Source: Xenopus tropicalis (taxonomy: Eukaryota; Chordata; Amphibia; Anura; Pipidae). Taken from it: DNA of 64,000 nucleotides. The position numbers and the translations under genes are program-made. This document shows positions 36,406 to 46,093 of this stretch, piece by piece. The DNA is taken from positions 37,243,701 through 37,307,700 of the forward strand of contig NC_030678.2 of the NCBI RefSeq assembly GCF_000004195.4, read 5' to 3'. How positions within the stretch are numbered: the stretch's first letter is position 1; every line of letters starts with the position of its first letter. The notes under the pieces were generated by a model. It did no database searches, was not told where the DNA came from, and saw nothing but the letters and a program-made list of their open reading frames with translations.

Positions 36406-36870
36406 ATATATACACACACCTATACAGATCTAACAATACACTCACATACATAAACTATACAAACCACTCCAACCTTGAAACTCTTCCTCAAATCTCCTAT
36501 CCCTCTTACTAGTCTAGTTACACATCTTTGCACTCTCTCCAGCTCATTAATATCCTTCTTAAGGACTGGAGCCCAAAATTGCACTGCATATTCAATGCAA
36601 AGTTTTAGTAGGAAGTACTCTGTTTGCTTTAGTAGACACTGTGGGACACTACATAGAGTTACACAGCTTGTTATCCACAAAAAAAACCCATATCCTTCTC
36701 AACTAAGGTAAGCCCCCAACACATTTCTATTTAGTGCATAACTTAAATGTATGTTATTTCTACCAAAGTGCATATCCCTGCACTTATTAACACTGAACCA
36801 AATTAGTCAGTTTAGTTTTCCAGTATAGTCAAATCTCTCTGCAAAGTGAATGCAGCCTACCAACCTTGCT
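36406..36870 (-). mobile_element. CR1-like LINE fragment, part 2 of 2
   Basis: Resumes the LINE with 'ctcacatacataaactata', as in the copy at about 52000. It extends upstream in the element to the end of the reverse transcriptase frame (see 36470-36640). Confidence 0.65.
36470..36640 (-). pseudogene. LINE reverse transcriptase C-terminal fragment
   Basis: The minus-strand frame holds the motifs EYAVQFW and [12 protein letters not shown], which are characteristic of the region just after the reverse transcriptase domain in CR1/L2-type LINEs. It is followed by TRLVRGI. The frame is open for 86 codons but lacks the catalytic FADD-type motif, the endonuclease and any start context. It is a dead remnant of a much larger protein. 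The same region at 21250-21480 is more decayed. Confidence 0.7.
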
Positions 36871-38725
36871 TAAAGGGCTGGTGGCAAGCCTAAAATTTCA
36901 GTTTTTGGCACAATAGAAAAACTACTTTTCATTACTTCAGTGTACTGCTGGGCTGGAATTACTATTCCAGCCAGTTCTCTGTCCAATTTCAGATATTATG
37001 CTTCAGGCCAATATTTATTTAACCAGCAAACAACTCAGTTGTACGATATTAAATCACATCCACTGCCACCCAGAGTCTAGGTTTCTGCTCACCTCCTCAT
37101 AGAAGGCAGTTCAATCAGTCAGGCAAGATTTGTTATGCATAAGATCTAGTTCTGCATTGCATTAATGCTATCCACCATACCACTGTGCTGAATAATTTCT
37201 GCTTCAATAAATGACGTAAAGGCATTTGCCAGAGTATAGAGGTGTGCTTCTCCCAATACAAGGTATGACTGAACAATTGTGAAGCCAGTTTAGGAGTTGG
37301 GCAGATGATTACCCATTACCCCATTAAAAAAAAAAGCTTCAAGAAAATATAAGTGCTCACAAAGCCACTGCTGAGACTGGAAAGCCTGTTGTCTTTATGT
37401 GGGGATCTGACCTACTAGATCTTCCAAGTACAGCTGTACCAGTTTAATCTTACGAAGCTGCCAAGTTAATGCTAGAAGCTATGAAACACTGAAAAGTGGA
37501 TAGTACAGGAATTAAATCTAATAGCAAGAAGAATAGTGTGGAAGGTTGTTGAGGTATAATAATTAGCTTGTGATGTTGCTGCTTCAGTGGTAAATAAACC
37601 ATATGAAAGCGTTTTCTCTGCAAAGCCACTTCTTCATTTAACAAGCAAGATATCTGGCCAGTGTTTTCTTCATTATAATTTGACAGTTATTTAGTACTTG
37701 TGAGTCTAGATATTGCTTTTTTTCTTGTTTCTTATGTCTCCAAAATTAAGTGAGAGATCATAGGAATGAGTGAAAGGAATTACAAGGCAATATTCATTTT
37801 TTGTAGGTGCAATTACAGAACAAAACAATGTTTAAAAAAAAAAAAAAATCATGGTTTCATGTACGAACTTTCATCCCAAAATGTAAAATGACTTTCTTTG
37901 TTATACTAGTGTGAGCTCTAGGCAAGAAAACTCAAAAATATAAAGCAGAGTTATTATAAGTGCTTGTACTAAAAATAAACCTATTAGACTATAACGAGAT
38001 AATTCAATATAAAACTTGAGTTGTTAAAGCAAACACATAAAGACACATAAAGTCAGTGTGTAACTAAAAGATCAAAACAGCTTGTTAACAAACATAACTC
38101 ATTAGTAGCAGCTTGCATATTGTTAAAGCAGTAATACTGGATAAGAGGCAGCACAAATGTGATTATAATGATGATTATCATTAAGTCCCCATACACATTC
38201 TTGAGCTGATAGCATGATGAAAAAGCATTAAAATATCCTCAGTTCTTAATCCAAATATTAAAGCAATTTGTAGCAGATTACAACGCAAACAGAGCTTTTC
38301 AAATGTTCACTGCTGCCCTCAAACTTGATGATTGAATCAGGAGTGCTACTGTAGAGCTGAATCAGTGCAGGATAGAGAGGCTAGAGAAAGGGAGCTGCCA
38401 AAGCGGGAATTTGGGGTCAGTACCCCAGGTATAACCAACAGTAAGAGGGGCAAGAGTGATATTGATGTAGGAAGAATGGGAATGTAACTACTGTAACACT
38501 GTTTTACTACATTTCTATTTGTTTCAGAACTACTGGCACCTTAAGATGAACTACTGATATTTATTTATGTAAACTAAATATATATATATAGATAAACAAT
38601 AAACCTAGATATAAATATATACCAGTAGACAGTTTTTCACTCAGCAGGACTTCGAAAAACAAATATAAAACGTTTTATTAAAAAATGTATTTAAAAGTGA
38701 AAGTGAAACAGTTCAGTTGTTTGTT
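36871..38725. other. Non-coding sequence, nothing recognised
   Basis: 'ttaaagggctggtgg' at 36870 could be a T2-like end without a partner. A TA tract lies at 38576-38592. No gene is supported. Confidence 0.35.
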
Positions 38726-38880
38726 TTCCCTTGAGAAAGGTCACGGAATGTGACTGAAACAATGGGAACTTAAATAAAACTTTTGCATTTGTTGTCTATT
38801 TGTTGATTTTACTCTATTTATCAGCACCCAGACGTTTGACAGTTTGTGACTGAGCACTCCTTCTACAATATAGTGTATAT
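38726..38880 (+). mobile_element. Penelope-like tail with hammerhead-like fold A
   Basis: Stem I TTCCC (38726-38730) pairs with GGGAA (38764-38768). Between them lie TTGAGAA in the position of the CUGANGA core, stem II GTCAC/GTGAC and GAAAC (38756-38760). C3 and G8 of the core are substituted, so activity is unlikely. 'ttaaataaaac' follows 4 bases later. Confidence 0.6.
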
Positions 38881-38930
38881 ATTTGTATATATATATATTG
38901 TATATATATTGTATGTATTTATATATATTT

Positions 38931-39055
38931 GTCCCTGAGGAAGAGCACAGTTGGTGCTCGAAACGTTGGACTTTTTTTCTAAATAAACGCATTATTTTTT
39001 TGCAAAGTCCCTGTGTGTGCAGCTCCCTGTCTCTATATAAATCTCCAATTTGCAG
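38931..39055 (+). ncRNA. Hammerhead-ribozyme-like motif B, core intact, in Penelope-like tail
   Basis: Stem I GTCC (38931-38934) pairs with GGAC (38968-38971). The core CTGAGGA (38935-38941) fits the CUGANGA consensus. After one extra A (38942), stem II is GAGCAC/GTGCTC (38943-38948 with 38954-38959) with a 5-base loop. GAAA is at 38960-38963, followed by CGTT. A15.1-U16.1 and C15.2-G16.2 can pair and GUU is an allowed cleavage triplet. Stem III has no loop, a feature known in Penelope-like hammerheads, which are thought to work best as dimers. The motif is seen directly; self-cleavage is not shown. A 'ctaaataaacgcatt' tail follows. Confidence 0.6.
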
Positions 39056-39124
39056 ATAATGGTTTTTATTTTGTGCATCTGTTTATCCAATATTTCAGCC
39101 CACTAGGGCCTTTCTCAAGGATAT
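39056..39124 (-). mobile_element. Penelope-like tail with hammerhead-like fold C
   Basis: On the minus strand stem I TATCC (39123-39119) pairs with GGATA (39088-39084). The core is TTGAGAA, stem II is GGCCC/GGGCT, then GAAA and TATT. The C15.2-G16.2 pair of motif B is here T-A, a compensated change. 'aaaataaaaacc' follows. Confidence 0.6.
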
Positions 39125-39165
39125 ATATATACAGTATATATATATATATATATAGTATATTAAAT
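39119..39165. repeat. (TA)n microsatellite between retroelement tails
   Basis: Two blocks of TA dinucleotides separated by 'cagta'. Similar tracts separate the other hammerhead-bearing tails (38870-38930, 35881-35895, 35990-36012). Confidence 0.85.
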
Positions 39166-39224
39166 TGTCCGCACTCCATTTAAACATCAAAACTCACATG
39201 GTTGGGTGCTGCATATACTGTAGT

Positions 39225-39336
39225 TGTATTAGATATCTCTCACCGACAGTACTGCGCACTCCATTAATGTCCACTTCAATTTATTGCATTATAAAAATAC
39301 ATCACATCAACATTTTGGTCCTGGTCTGGGATGTTA
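39225..39336 (-). mobile_element. Penelope-like tail, head-to-head copy
   Basis: The minus strand reads 'ccagaccaggacc', 'aaaatgttgatgtg', 'gcaataaattgaag' and 'attaatggagtgcgcag', the same tail as 35896-35985. It lies head to head with the plus copy that starts at 39337. Confidence 0.6.
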
Positions 39337-39416
39337 CACATCTTGATTAAGGTCCCAGACCAGGACCGAAACGTCGATGTGATTTGTTTTTATAATGCAA
39401 TAAATTGAAGTGGACA
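39337..39416 (+). mobile_element. Penelope-like tail with hammerhead-like fold D, interrupted
   Basis: Stem I CACATC (39337-39342) pairs perfectly with GATGTG (39376-39381). The core position reads TTGATTA, stem II is GGTCC/GGACC, and GAAACGTC follows (39368-39375). C3 and G8 are substituted. The tail 'tgcaataaattgaagtgg' stops abruptly at about 39416, and its missing continuation 'ttaatggagtgtgcagtac' is found at 46045. Confidence 0.6.
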
Positions 39417-39424
39417 TGACAAGG

Positions 39425-40639
39425 GGACTCCTCAATTGACCCTTCGCCTTGAAGCACCCCACTGAACCCCCTTGTTACATATCTCAATGAAACACCAGGA
39501 GACAGAGGTGGAGAAAATGGCCACAGGATTTATTCACATTTTATCAAATAAATAGGACCTTGCCAGCCTAACCCAAGGCAATATTCTAAAGCCATAATTC
39601 CATAAGAGGTCGCTACTATGCTCTGCCGTTCCTCACTGAAGACTTGAATGAGTATTAGACTGCCTCTACCTACAGAGAGGATGGCCCCAAACTCTGCTAC
39701 CAGCAGGAGCTGCATTACCAACCATGAGAGAAGTTCAGCAGCCCTGCTGCCGGTCCTGGATCTGCAGTGTCTCGATGATAGGAAATCCAAGCAGGCTGTC
39801 ACCTAGCACAAGCAGTAGTAGCGTCTGTATCTATCAATCCACCGTGCAGTCACAGGAGAGAACCTCCTTTCTCCCTCTGCTAAAATGACCTGTGCAGTAC
39901 TCTGGCAAGGTCCTACCGCCACAGTGAGCTCAACTGAAAACCTTCAGTTGGGCTCGTCCCCACCATACCTTTATAATTATTGCTTATTAGATAATAAAAC
40001 ATGGAAAATGTATAATATAGTCATAAAATACACAAAAACATGTTCTATGTAACAAACATACTGTACCCCAGGATGGAATAAAACTGGGCATTAGCCTGAT
40101 AAAATGTTTATTAACATTATATGTATGCAGGCATTAGCCTGGTAAAATATTCTTAACATTATATACGTGCAAAAAACATAAATAGATTCCTTTATTGAAA
40201 TACAGCTAAAATAATCGGTGACCATGTGTACTGACAGCAAATCCAGCCACCTTCCTGTGGCTGTATATCGGGTGGGCAAGTTAAAGCAAGGCAGACCTAC
40301 CACTAGGTTACCTGCCATGCCAAACCAAACAGTTCAGTGCTAGAGGACTGGATGGGTACCAAAAAAACAAAACAACAAGAATATTTAATAAAAACCAAAG
40401 CAACTAGCATATTACATTGGATGGTAGCATTATCTTGCAACAAATTACCATTTACTCTGCCTATGTGGTAAATTAGGATGCTTAAACAGACTTTTTGATT
40501 CCAATTTGATTCCATCCTGGATACTAAACTTACCATTCTTTTACTGATAATGGAGTGGAGGTCAACCTGCCCATCTGGTCTGAAGGGCCTCAGCTGAACA
40601 TGCCCAGCTCGGAGGGTAGAGTCACTCAACCACCTTGTT
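39425..40639. other. Left non-repetitive part of the insertion
   Basis: No repeat family or domain was recognised. Frames at 39530-39802 and 40303-40629 (both minus) have no identifiable domain. 'ggatttattcacattttatc' at 39530 gives an AATAAA on the minus strand. Confidence 0.35.
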
Positions 40640-41620
40640 ATGTTGCTTCCTTAGCAGCCCATCCACTCTGTAGAGACTTCCCTCTAGCCTCAGGTGCCTA
40701 GCTCAGATGGCACAGCATAGAGGGTAAGCGCAACCATTTTGCAATGCTGCCTCCATAGCAGCCCATCCACTCTGTAGAGACTTCCCTCCAGCCGCAGGCG
40801 CCTAGCTCAGATGGCACAGCATAGAGGAAAAAGTCAACCACTTTGCATGCTGCTTCCTTAGTAGCACATCTACTTTGTAGATACCTCCTTCGAGATGCAC
40901 ATGGCCAGTTTCGGAGGGCCAAGCAAAGAGGGTAAGGTCAACCTTCCTCCAGCCGCACAAGCCCAGTTCAGAGAGCCAAGCGAAGAGGGTAGGTCAACCT
41001 CCCTCCAGCCGCAGGTGCCTAGTTTAGAGGGTCAAGCAAAGAGGGTAAGGTCAACATTCCTCCAGCCGCACATACCCAGTTCAGAGGGCCAAGCAAAGAG
41101 GGTAGGTCAACCTCCCTCCAGCCGCAGGTGCCTAGTTCAGAGGGTCAAGCAAAGAGGGTAAGGTCAACATTCCTCCAGCCACACATACCCAGTTCAGAGG
41201 GCCAAGCAAAGAGGGTAGGTCAACCTCCCTCCAGCCGCAGGTGCCTAGTTCAGAGGGCCAAGCATAGATGGTAAGGTCAACCTCCCTCCAGCCGCAGGTG
41301 CTTAGTTCAGAGGGCCAAGCAAAGTGTGTAAGGTCAGCCTCCCTCCAGCCGCACATGCCCAGTTCAGAGGGCCAAGCATAAAGGGTAAGGTCAACCTCCC
41401 TCCAGCCGCAGGTGCCTGGTTTTGGCGGCCCAGCATAGAGGGTAGGGTCAATCAACCACTTTGCCATGCTGCTTCCCAAGCAGTCCATTAACTCTGTAGA
41501 GATCTCCTTCCAGCTGCAGGTGCCTAGCTCAGAAGGCCACGTATAGAGGGTAATGTCAACCAGCTGCTTTGCCATGCTGCTTCCTTAGTAGTCCATCCAC
41601 TCTGTACACAAAACTTCCCA
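40640..41620. repeat. Minisatellite with 57-bp unit nested in a longer unit
   Basis: Nine units of 56-57 bp starting 'ctccagccgcaggtgcctag' run from about 40943 to 41445. On each side are longer units (roughly 110 bp) that add 'gcagcccatccactctgtag'. The short unit looks like the long one with that part deleted. Because 57 is a multiple of three, both strands stay open in one frame (for example 41132-41575 minus); I do not regard these as genes. Confidence 0.85.
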
Positions 41621-41689
41621 GCTCAGAGGGTAAGCTTACCTGACCTTTCTGACGTGCTGCTATCACCGTAGCCGTTAAGGAAATGTTGT

Positions 41690-42097
41690 GGCCACCCACC
41701 TTGGGGTTAGACCACCACACTGCGGCCACCCACCTTGGGGTTAGACCACCACACTGCGGCCACCCACCTTGGGGTTAGACCATCACACTGCGGCCACCCA
41801 CCTTGGGGTTAGACCATCACACTGCGGCCACCCACCTTGGGGTTAGACCACCACACTGCGGCCACCCACCTTGGGGTTAGACCACCACACTGCGGCCACC
41901 CACCTTGGGGCTAGACCACCGCACTGCGGCCACCCACCTTGGGGTTAGACCACCACACTGCGGCCACCCACCTTGGGGTTAGACCACCACACTGCGGCCA
42001 CCCACCTTGGGGTTAGACCACCACACTGCGGCCACCCACCTTGGGGTTAGACCACCACACTGCAGACACCCACTTCGGGGTCAGAGCAACATACAAC
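41690..42097. repeat. 34-bp tandem repeat, about 12 units
   Basis: Unit 'ggccacccaccttggggtt' plus 'agaccaccacactgc', 34 bp. Eleven near-identical units and one decayed unit at the right edge ('cagacacccacttcggggtc'). Variants 'accatcac' in units 3 and 4 and 'ggggctag...ccgcac' in unit 7. Confidence 0.9.
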
Positions 42098-43052
42098 ACT
42101 TTTCGTGAGATTAAACATGCTCCTGCTAAAATCATTACTGTTTGACTTTGATATTATGGGCACTGTAGTGACAAGTAGCCACAGAAAGAATTATTGTAAC
42201 TGATAGCCTTGCTGTGACTGGGATGGGGGCTATTCGTTTCTCGATTGCTTGCACCAATAGACCTTGTTCGCCCCCCCCATGTAATCCAAGCTTTCTAAGA
42301 ACTAAAAATCTATCTAGGCATTCAATACCCAGACAAGCACTAACCTTAAGTCTAAAAGCATTCATGCGAATTTTGTGATAACTTTAACAAGTTATAAGCT
42401 ATGCATTAGCCTTACTTTCGATGCAGTCTCTGGATGTGTTAGCCGCCATACTATGTTACCTTATTCTATTAAGGGTAACATTGCCAATATTGCCAAACAG
42501 TACGTAGCAAAAAAAAAAAAAACTGCATACATCTTAACTGCGTTAAACAATTTCAAGCTTCATAATTAAATTAGCAGTATAACAGACTTACATTATAGCA
42601 CTAAGAAGGTACGAAAGGTGTAATCAAATGGGGGCTGCTACATGTTTACAAAATGTTATAAACTGCTTTTTTGCCTATACAACCAAAAACGGAGCACTAT
42701 AGAAGTGAAGGCTAACATTGCACAGGCACTATATGATATAGGCCAGGGAGTGCTAAATAATAACCTAAATGTATATAAATATAGTACCTTCTACCCCCTG
42801 GCACACAAAGGAAAGCTGTAGTGAGCAGGTCTTGTATTATATAATCTCTGGGGCTGCCAAAATTCATTATATATGCACAAATATGGTGAAACTGCATTTT
42901 ACCCCAAGTCGTTTACAAACTGAGTGCTGTGAAACTGAAAGCAACATTTTGCAGGGGCTTAATGATATTTTTACTGGTGCTGCTGATTGCAACCCAAGTA
43001 TATATACATACTGTAGAACTGTATCTGCCCCAGGGGCACCAAGGAAGTAAAG

Positions 43053-43330
43053 CAGGGTCGGACTGGGCTGCCGGGACACCGGGAAAAATCCCGGAGGGCC
43101 CCGGCCCTAGTGGGCCCCAGCGGCCCAGTCCGACCTTTGCCGGCGCTCCCCGCTACTGACTGTTCCTCCCCGACGCGTTCAATTTATACGCGCTCGGGGA
43201 GGACGTCAGGCGGGGGCCCTTCGGGGGGGTTAGGGGGGCCCTTGGGGGGGTTAGGGGACGCGGCTGGGGCACCTGCAGGGCCCCTGGGGCGGGAGCCCCG
43301 GTGGGCCCTGCACCCCCCAGTCCGACCCTG
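43053..43330. mobile_element. hAT-like MITE, GC-rich, with perfect 8-bp duplication
   Basis: Perfect 15-bp inverted ends CAGGGTCGGACTGGG (43053-43067) and CCCAGTCCGACCCTG (43316-43330), flanked by AAGTAAAG on both sides (43045-43052, 43331-43338). The 8-bp duplication and CAGGG end identify an hAT-type element. It is non-autonomous, at 278 bp. The interior is strongly GC- and CpG-rich. A fragment of the same family lies at 52441-52494. Confidence 0.9.
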
Positions 43331-43475
43331 AAGTAAAGCATAGTGAACCGGTCTTATATGATTAAAAAAGGGGTAAAATTCATATCTGCAAATATGGCAA
43401 AACTCTATCTGCCCCGGATATATATAAATTAGGCTCTGTGGGACCTACCGGGTGCTGTTGCTATGTGATATATTA

Positions 43476-43488
43476 TACACACACACAC

Positions 43489-43534
<46 letters not shown>

Positions 43535-43544
43535 ATATATATAT
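43476..43544. repeat. Compound palindromic microsatellite (AC)n(TA)n(GT)n
   Basis: About 12 bases of AC repeats, about 38 bases of TA repeats and then about 8 bases of GT repeats form a nearly perfect inverted repeat. More TA repeats follow. Confidence 0.85.
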
Positions 43545-44170
43545 TCATACATAAATACCGTAAACATCTGTTACATCTGTTCCAAGCTACAATAAGCAGG
43601 CTCTGTATTGCATCATTTCCTATTGGTACATCCAAACCTACTAGGCATACTAACAGAGGATTTTACTGTATGTAGGTTCCATCCACAGTGGCAACACTGC
43701 CCCCTGAACACCTGGAAAATCAAGGAAAAGCTACATTTTCCCCAAATGGCATATGAGCCAAGCAAACTGCTGTTAAAGTTGAAGCTACTGTGTGCAGACT
43801 CCCCATGATACACTCACAGGGGCAACTGTACTGTAATCCCTCTATATACCTATATATAAACACAGTAAAGCTACTTCTGCCTAAGGCACACCAAACAAAT
43901 GAAAAGGAGTCTATAGTCTCTATAGGATATAACAGGGGCAGCAGGAATGATGTCCCAATACATATATAGCTAGCGTAGAAGCTCTGCACAGACAAATCAT
44001 ACAGAGATTAATTTAGGGACTTAATAAACCCAGTAAAATTTGAGGTCAGAAGCGGGCTGCTTGATCAACTATATCTATGGATATACTATATCATAGGTAG
44101 GCATAATAAAGCAAAGTCCAGGCCAGTTACTGTATTTAGGCTTTGCACCTATTCCTGACTGAGTCTCACA

Positions 44171-45530
44171 GCTCTCTCTGTATACTCCAACTATAACTCT
44201 CTCTGTATACTCCAACTATAACTCTCTCTGTATACTCCAACTATAACTCTCTCTGTATACTCCAACTGTAACTCTCTCTGTATACTCCAACTATAACTCT
44301 CTCTGTATACTCCAACTATAACTCTCTCTGTATACTCCAACTGTAACTCTCTCTGTATACTCCAACTATAACTCTCTCTGTATACTCCAACTCTCTCTGT
44401 ATACTCCAACTATAACTCTCTCTGTATACTCCAACTATAACTCTCTCTGTATACTCCAACTGTAACTCTCTCTGTATACTCCAACTGTAACTCTCTCTGT
44501 ATACTCCAACTATAACTCTCTCTGTATACTCCAACTATAACTCTCTCTGTATACTCCAACTGTAACTCTCTCTGTATACTCCAACTGTAACTCTCTCTGT
44601 ATACTCCAACTGTAACTCTCTCTGTATACTCCAACTATAACTCTCTCTGTATACTCCAACTATAACTCTCTGTATACTCCAACTATAACTCTCTCTGTAT
44701 ACTCCAACTGTAACTCTCTCTGTATACTCCAACTATAACTCTCTCTGTATACTCCAACTGTAACTCTCTCTGTATACTCCAACTGTAACTCTCTCTGTAT
44801 ACTCCAACTGTAACTCTCTCTGTATACTCCAACTATAACTCTCTCTGTATACTCCAACTATAACTCTCTCTGTATACTCCAACTGTAACTCTCTCTGTAT
44901 ACTCCAACTGTAACTCTCTCTGTATACTCCAACTATAACTCTCTCTGTATACTCCAACTGTAACTCTCTCTGTATACTCCAACTGTAACTCTCTCTGTAT
45001 ACTCCAACTATAACTCTCTCTGTATACTCCAACTATAACTCTCTCTGTATACTCCAACTGTAACTCTCTCTGTATACTCCAACTGTAACTCTCTCTGTAT
45101 ACTCCAACTGTAACTCTCTCTGTATACTCCAACTATAACTCTCTCTGTATACTCCAACTATAACTCTCTCTGTATACTCCAACTGTAACTCTCTCTGTAT
45201 ACTCCAACTATAACTCTCTCTGTATACTCCAACTATAACTCTCTCTGTATACTCCAACTGTAACTCTCTCTGTATACTCCAACTGTAACTCTCTCTGTAT
45301 ACTCCAACTATAACTCTCTCTGTATACTCCAACTATAACTCTCTCTGTATACTCCAACTGTAACTCTCTCTGTATACTCCAACTGTAACTCTCTCTGTAT
45401 ACTCCAACTATAACTCTCTCTGTATACTCCAACTGTAACTCTCTCTGTATACTCCAACTGTAACTCTCTCTGTATACTCCAACTATAACTCTCTCTGTAT
45501 ACTCCAACTATAACTCTCTCTGTATACTCT
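44171..45530. repeat. 25-bp minisatellite, about 54 units
   Basis: Unit 'tctctctgtatactccaact' plus 'ataac' or 'gtaac'. One unit is shortened by 7 bp at about 44385 and another by 2 bp at about 44665. I read two unit types (A with 'ctata', G with 'ctgta') in a non-random order; the right half is dominated by AAGG and AGG blocks. The minus strand has no stop codon in the unit in any frame, so three units give a repeating 25-residue frame. This is a property of the unit, not evidence for a protein. Confidence 0.95.
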
Positions 45531-46044
45531 AGTTACAGCTCTCTATATACTGTAATGAGTTGCAGTAGCAGCAGCTCAGTTTCGCAGCCTGGATTTCTAT
45601 ACAATACAGAGGATACTTTTTGGGCCCAGGCTGATTACCATGCTGCCTGAGTGGCTACAGTGGGATTAATTGCTACAGTGGGATTAATTGCAGCAAAAGA
45701 CTACAAGCAGCTGCCCAAATAGTTCTACCACTAAAGCCAGCAGTATAGTGAGGGGTTAGTGTGTATATACTGCAGCTAATAACATTATATTACAGAGAGA
45801 GCTCTGCCTCATGTTTCTACCTGCTCAGAAGATAAGGAAGTGAGTGCTTTTCTGACATCACATCCCTCTCTTTCTCCGCCCCTCCCCAGGCCAGCCTTCT
45901 CCTGCCTTAACTCTTTCCTTCTCACCTAATCACAGTTGCACCTGGTTCTGCCAATCTCTAAACATAAACCAGTGTAATCTGGCTGCTGGTTATTCAGATC
46001 CCTTGTCATGCAGCCCCTACGCTTATATCTCCAGGGCTTTCCTT
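45531..46044. other. Right non-repetitive part of the insertion
   Basis: Contains a direct duplication of 'gctacagtgggattaat' near 45655-45690. No gene or repeat family was recognised. Confidence 0.35.
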
Positions 46045-46092
46045 TAATGGAGTGTGCAGTACTTTTGGTGAGATATATATATATATATATAT
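46045..46092 (+). mobile_element. Distal half of split Penelope-like tail and TA tract
   Basis: 'ttaatggagtgtgcagtac' and 'ttttggtgagatatatat' match the tail end at 35964-36012. The first half is at 39337-39416. Confidence 0.55.
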
Positions 46093-46093
46093 A

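Larger units (their letters stand above)
42700..43960. repeat. Degenerate long tandem repeat
   Basis: Related blocks recur: 'ctggcacacaaaggaaag' (42799), 'caggggcaccaaggaagt' (43031) and 'taaggcacaccaaac' (43883). They are followed by 'gtgagcaggtcttgtatta' or 'gtgaaccggtcttatatga' and by 'caaatatggtgaaactgcat' or 'caaatatggcaaaactctat'. Spacing is a few hundred bases and copies are diverged. An hAT-like MITE interrupts one unit. Confidence 0.45.
39415..46044. mobile_element. Putative 6.6-kb insertion carrying minisatellites
   Basis: The two halves of one Penelope-like tail lie on either side of this segment with no loss at the junction, judged against uninterrupted copies at 35940-35985 and 39250-39285. 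Near the edges, ATGACAAGGG (39415-39424) and its inverse CCCTTGTCAT (46000-46009) could be terminal repeats, but the right one is 35 bp short of the junction. No transposase or reverse transcriptase was recognised inside. The nature of the insertion is undetermined. Confidence 0.45.

Noticed and set aside
40895..41575. Reading frames on both strands with 19-residue repeats
   Set aside because: The 57-bp unit is a multiple of three and stop-free on both strands in one frame. Frames on opposite strands cannot both be supported.
41690..42097. CRISPR-like direct repeats
   Set aside because: Units are contiguous with no unique spacers, and the genome is vertebrate. The same holds for 44171-45530.
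44171..45530. A chain of minus-strand reading frames of 65-99 codons with identical repeats
   Set aside because: They are translations of a 25-bp tandem unit that lacks stops. The frames overlap in all phases, and there is no promoter or domain evidence.
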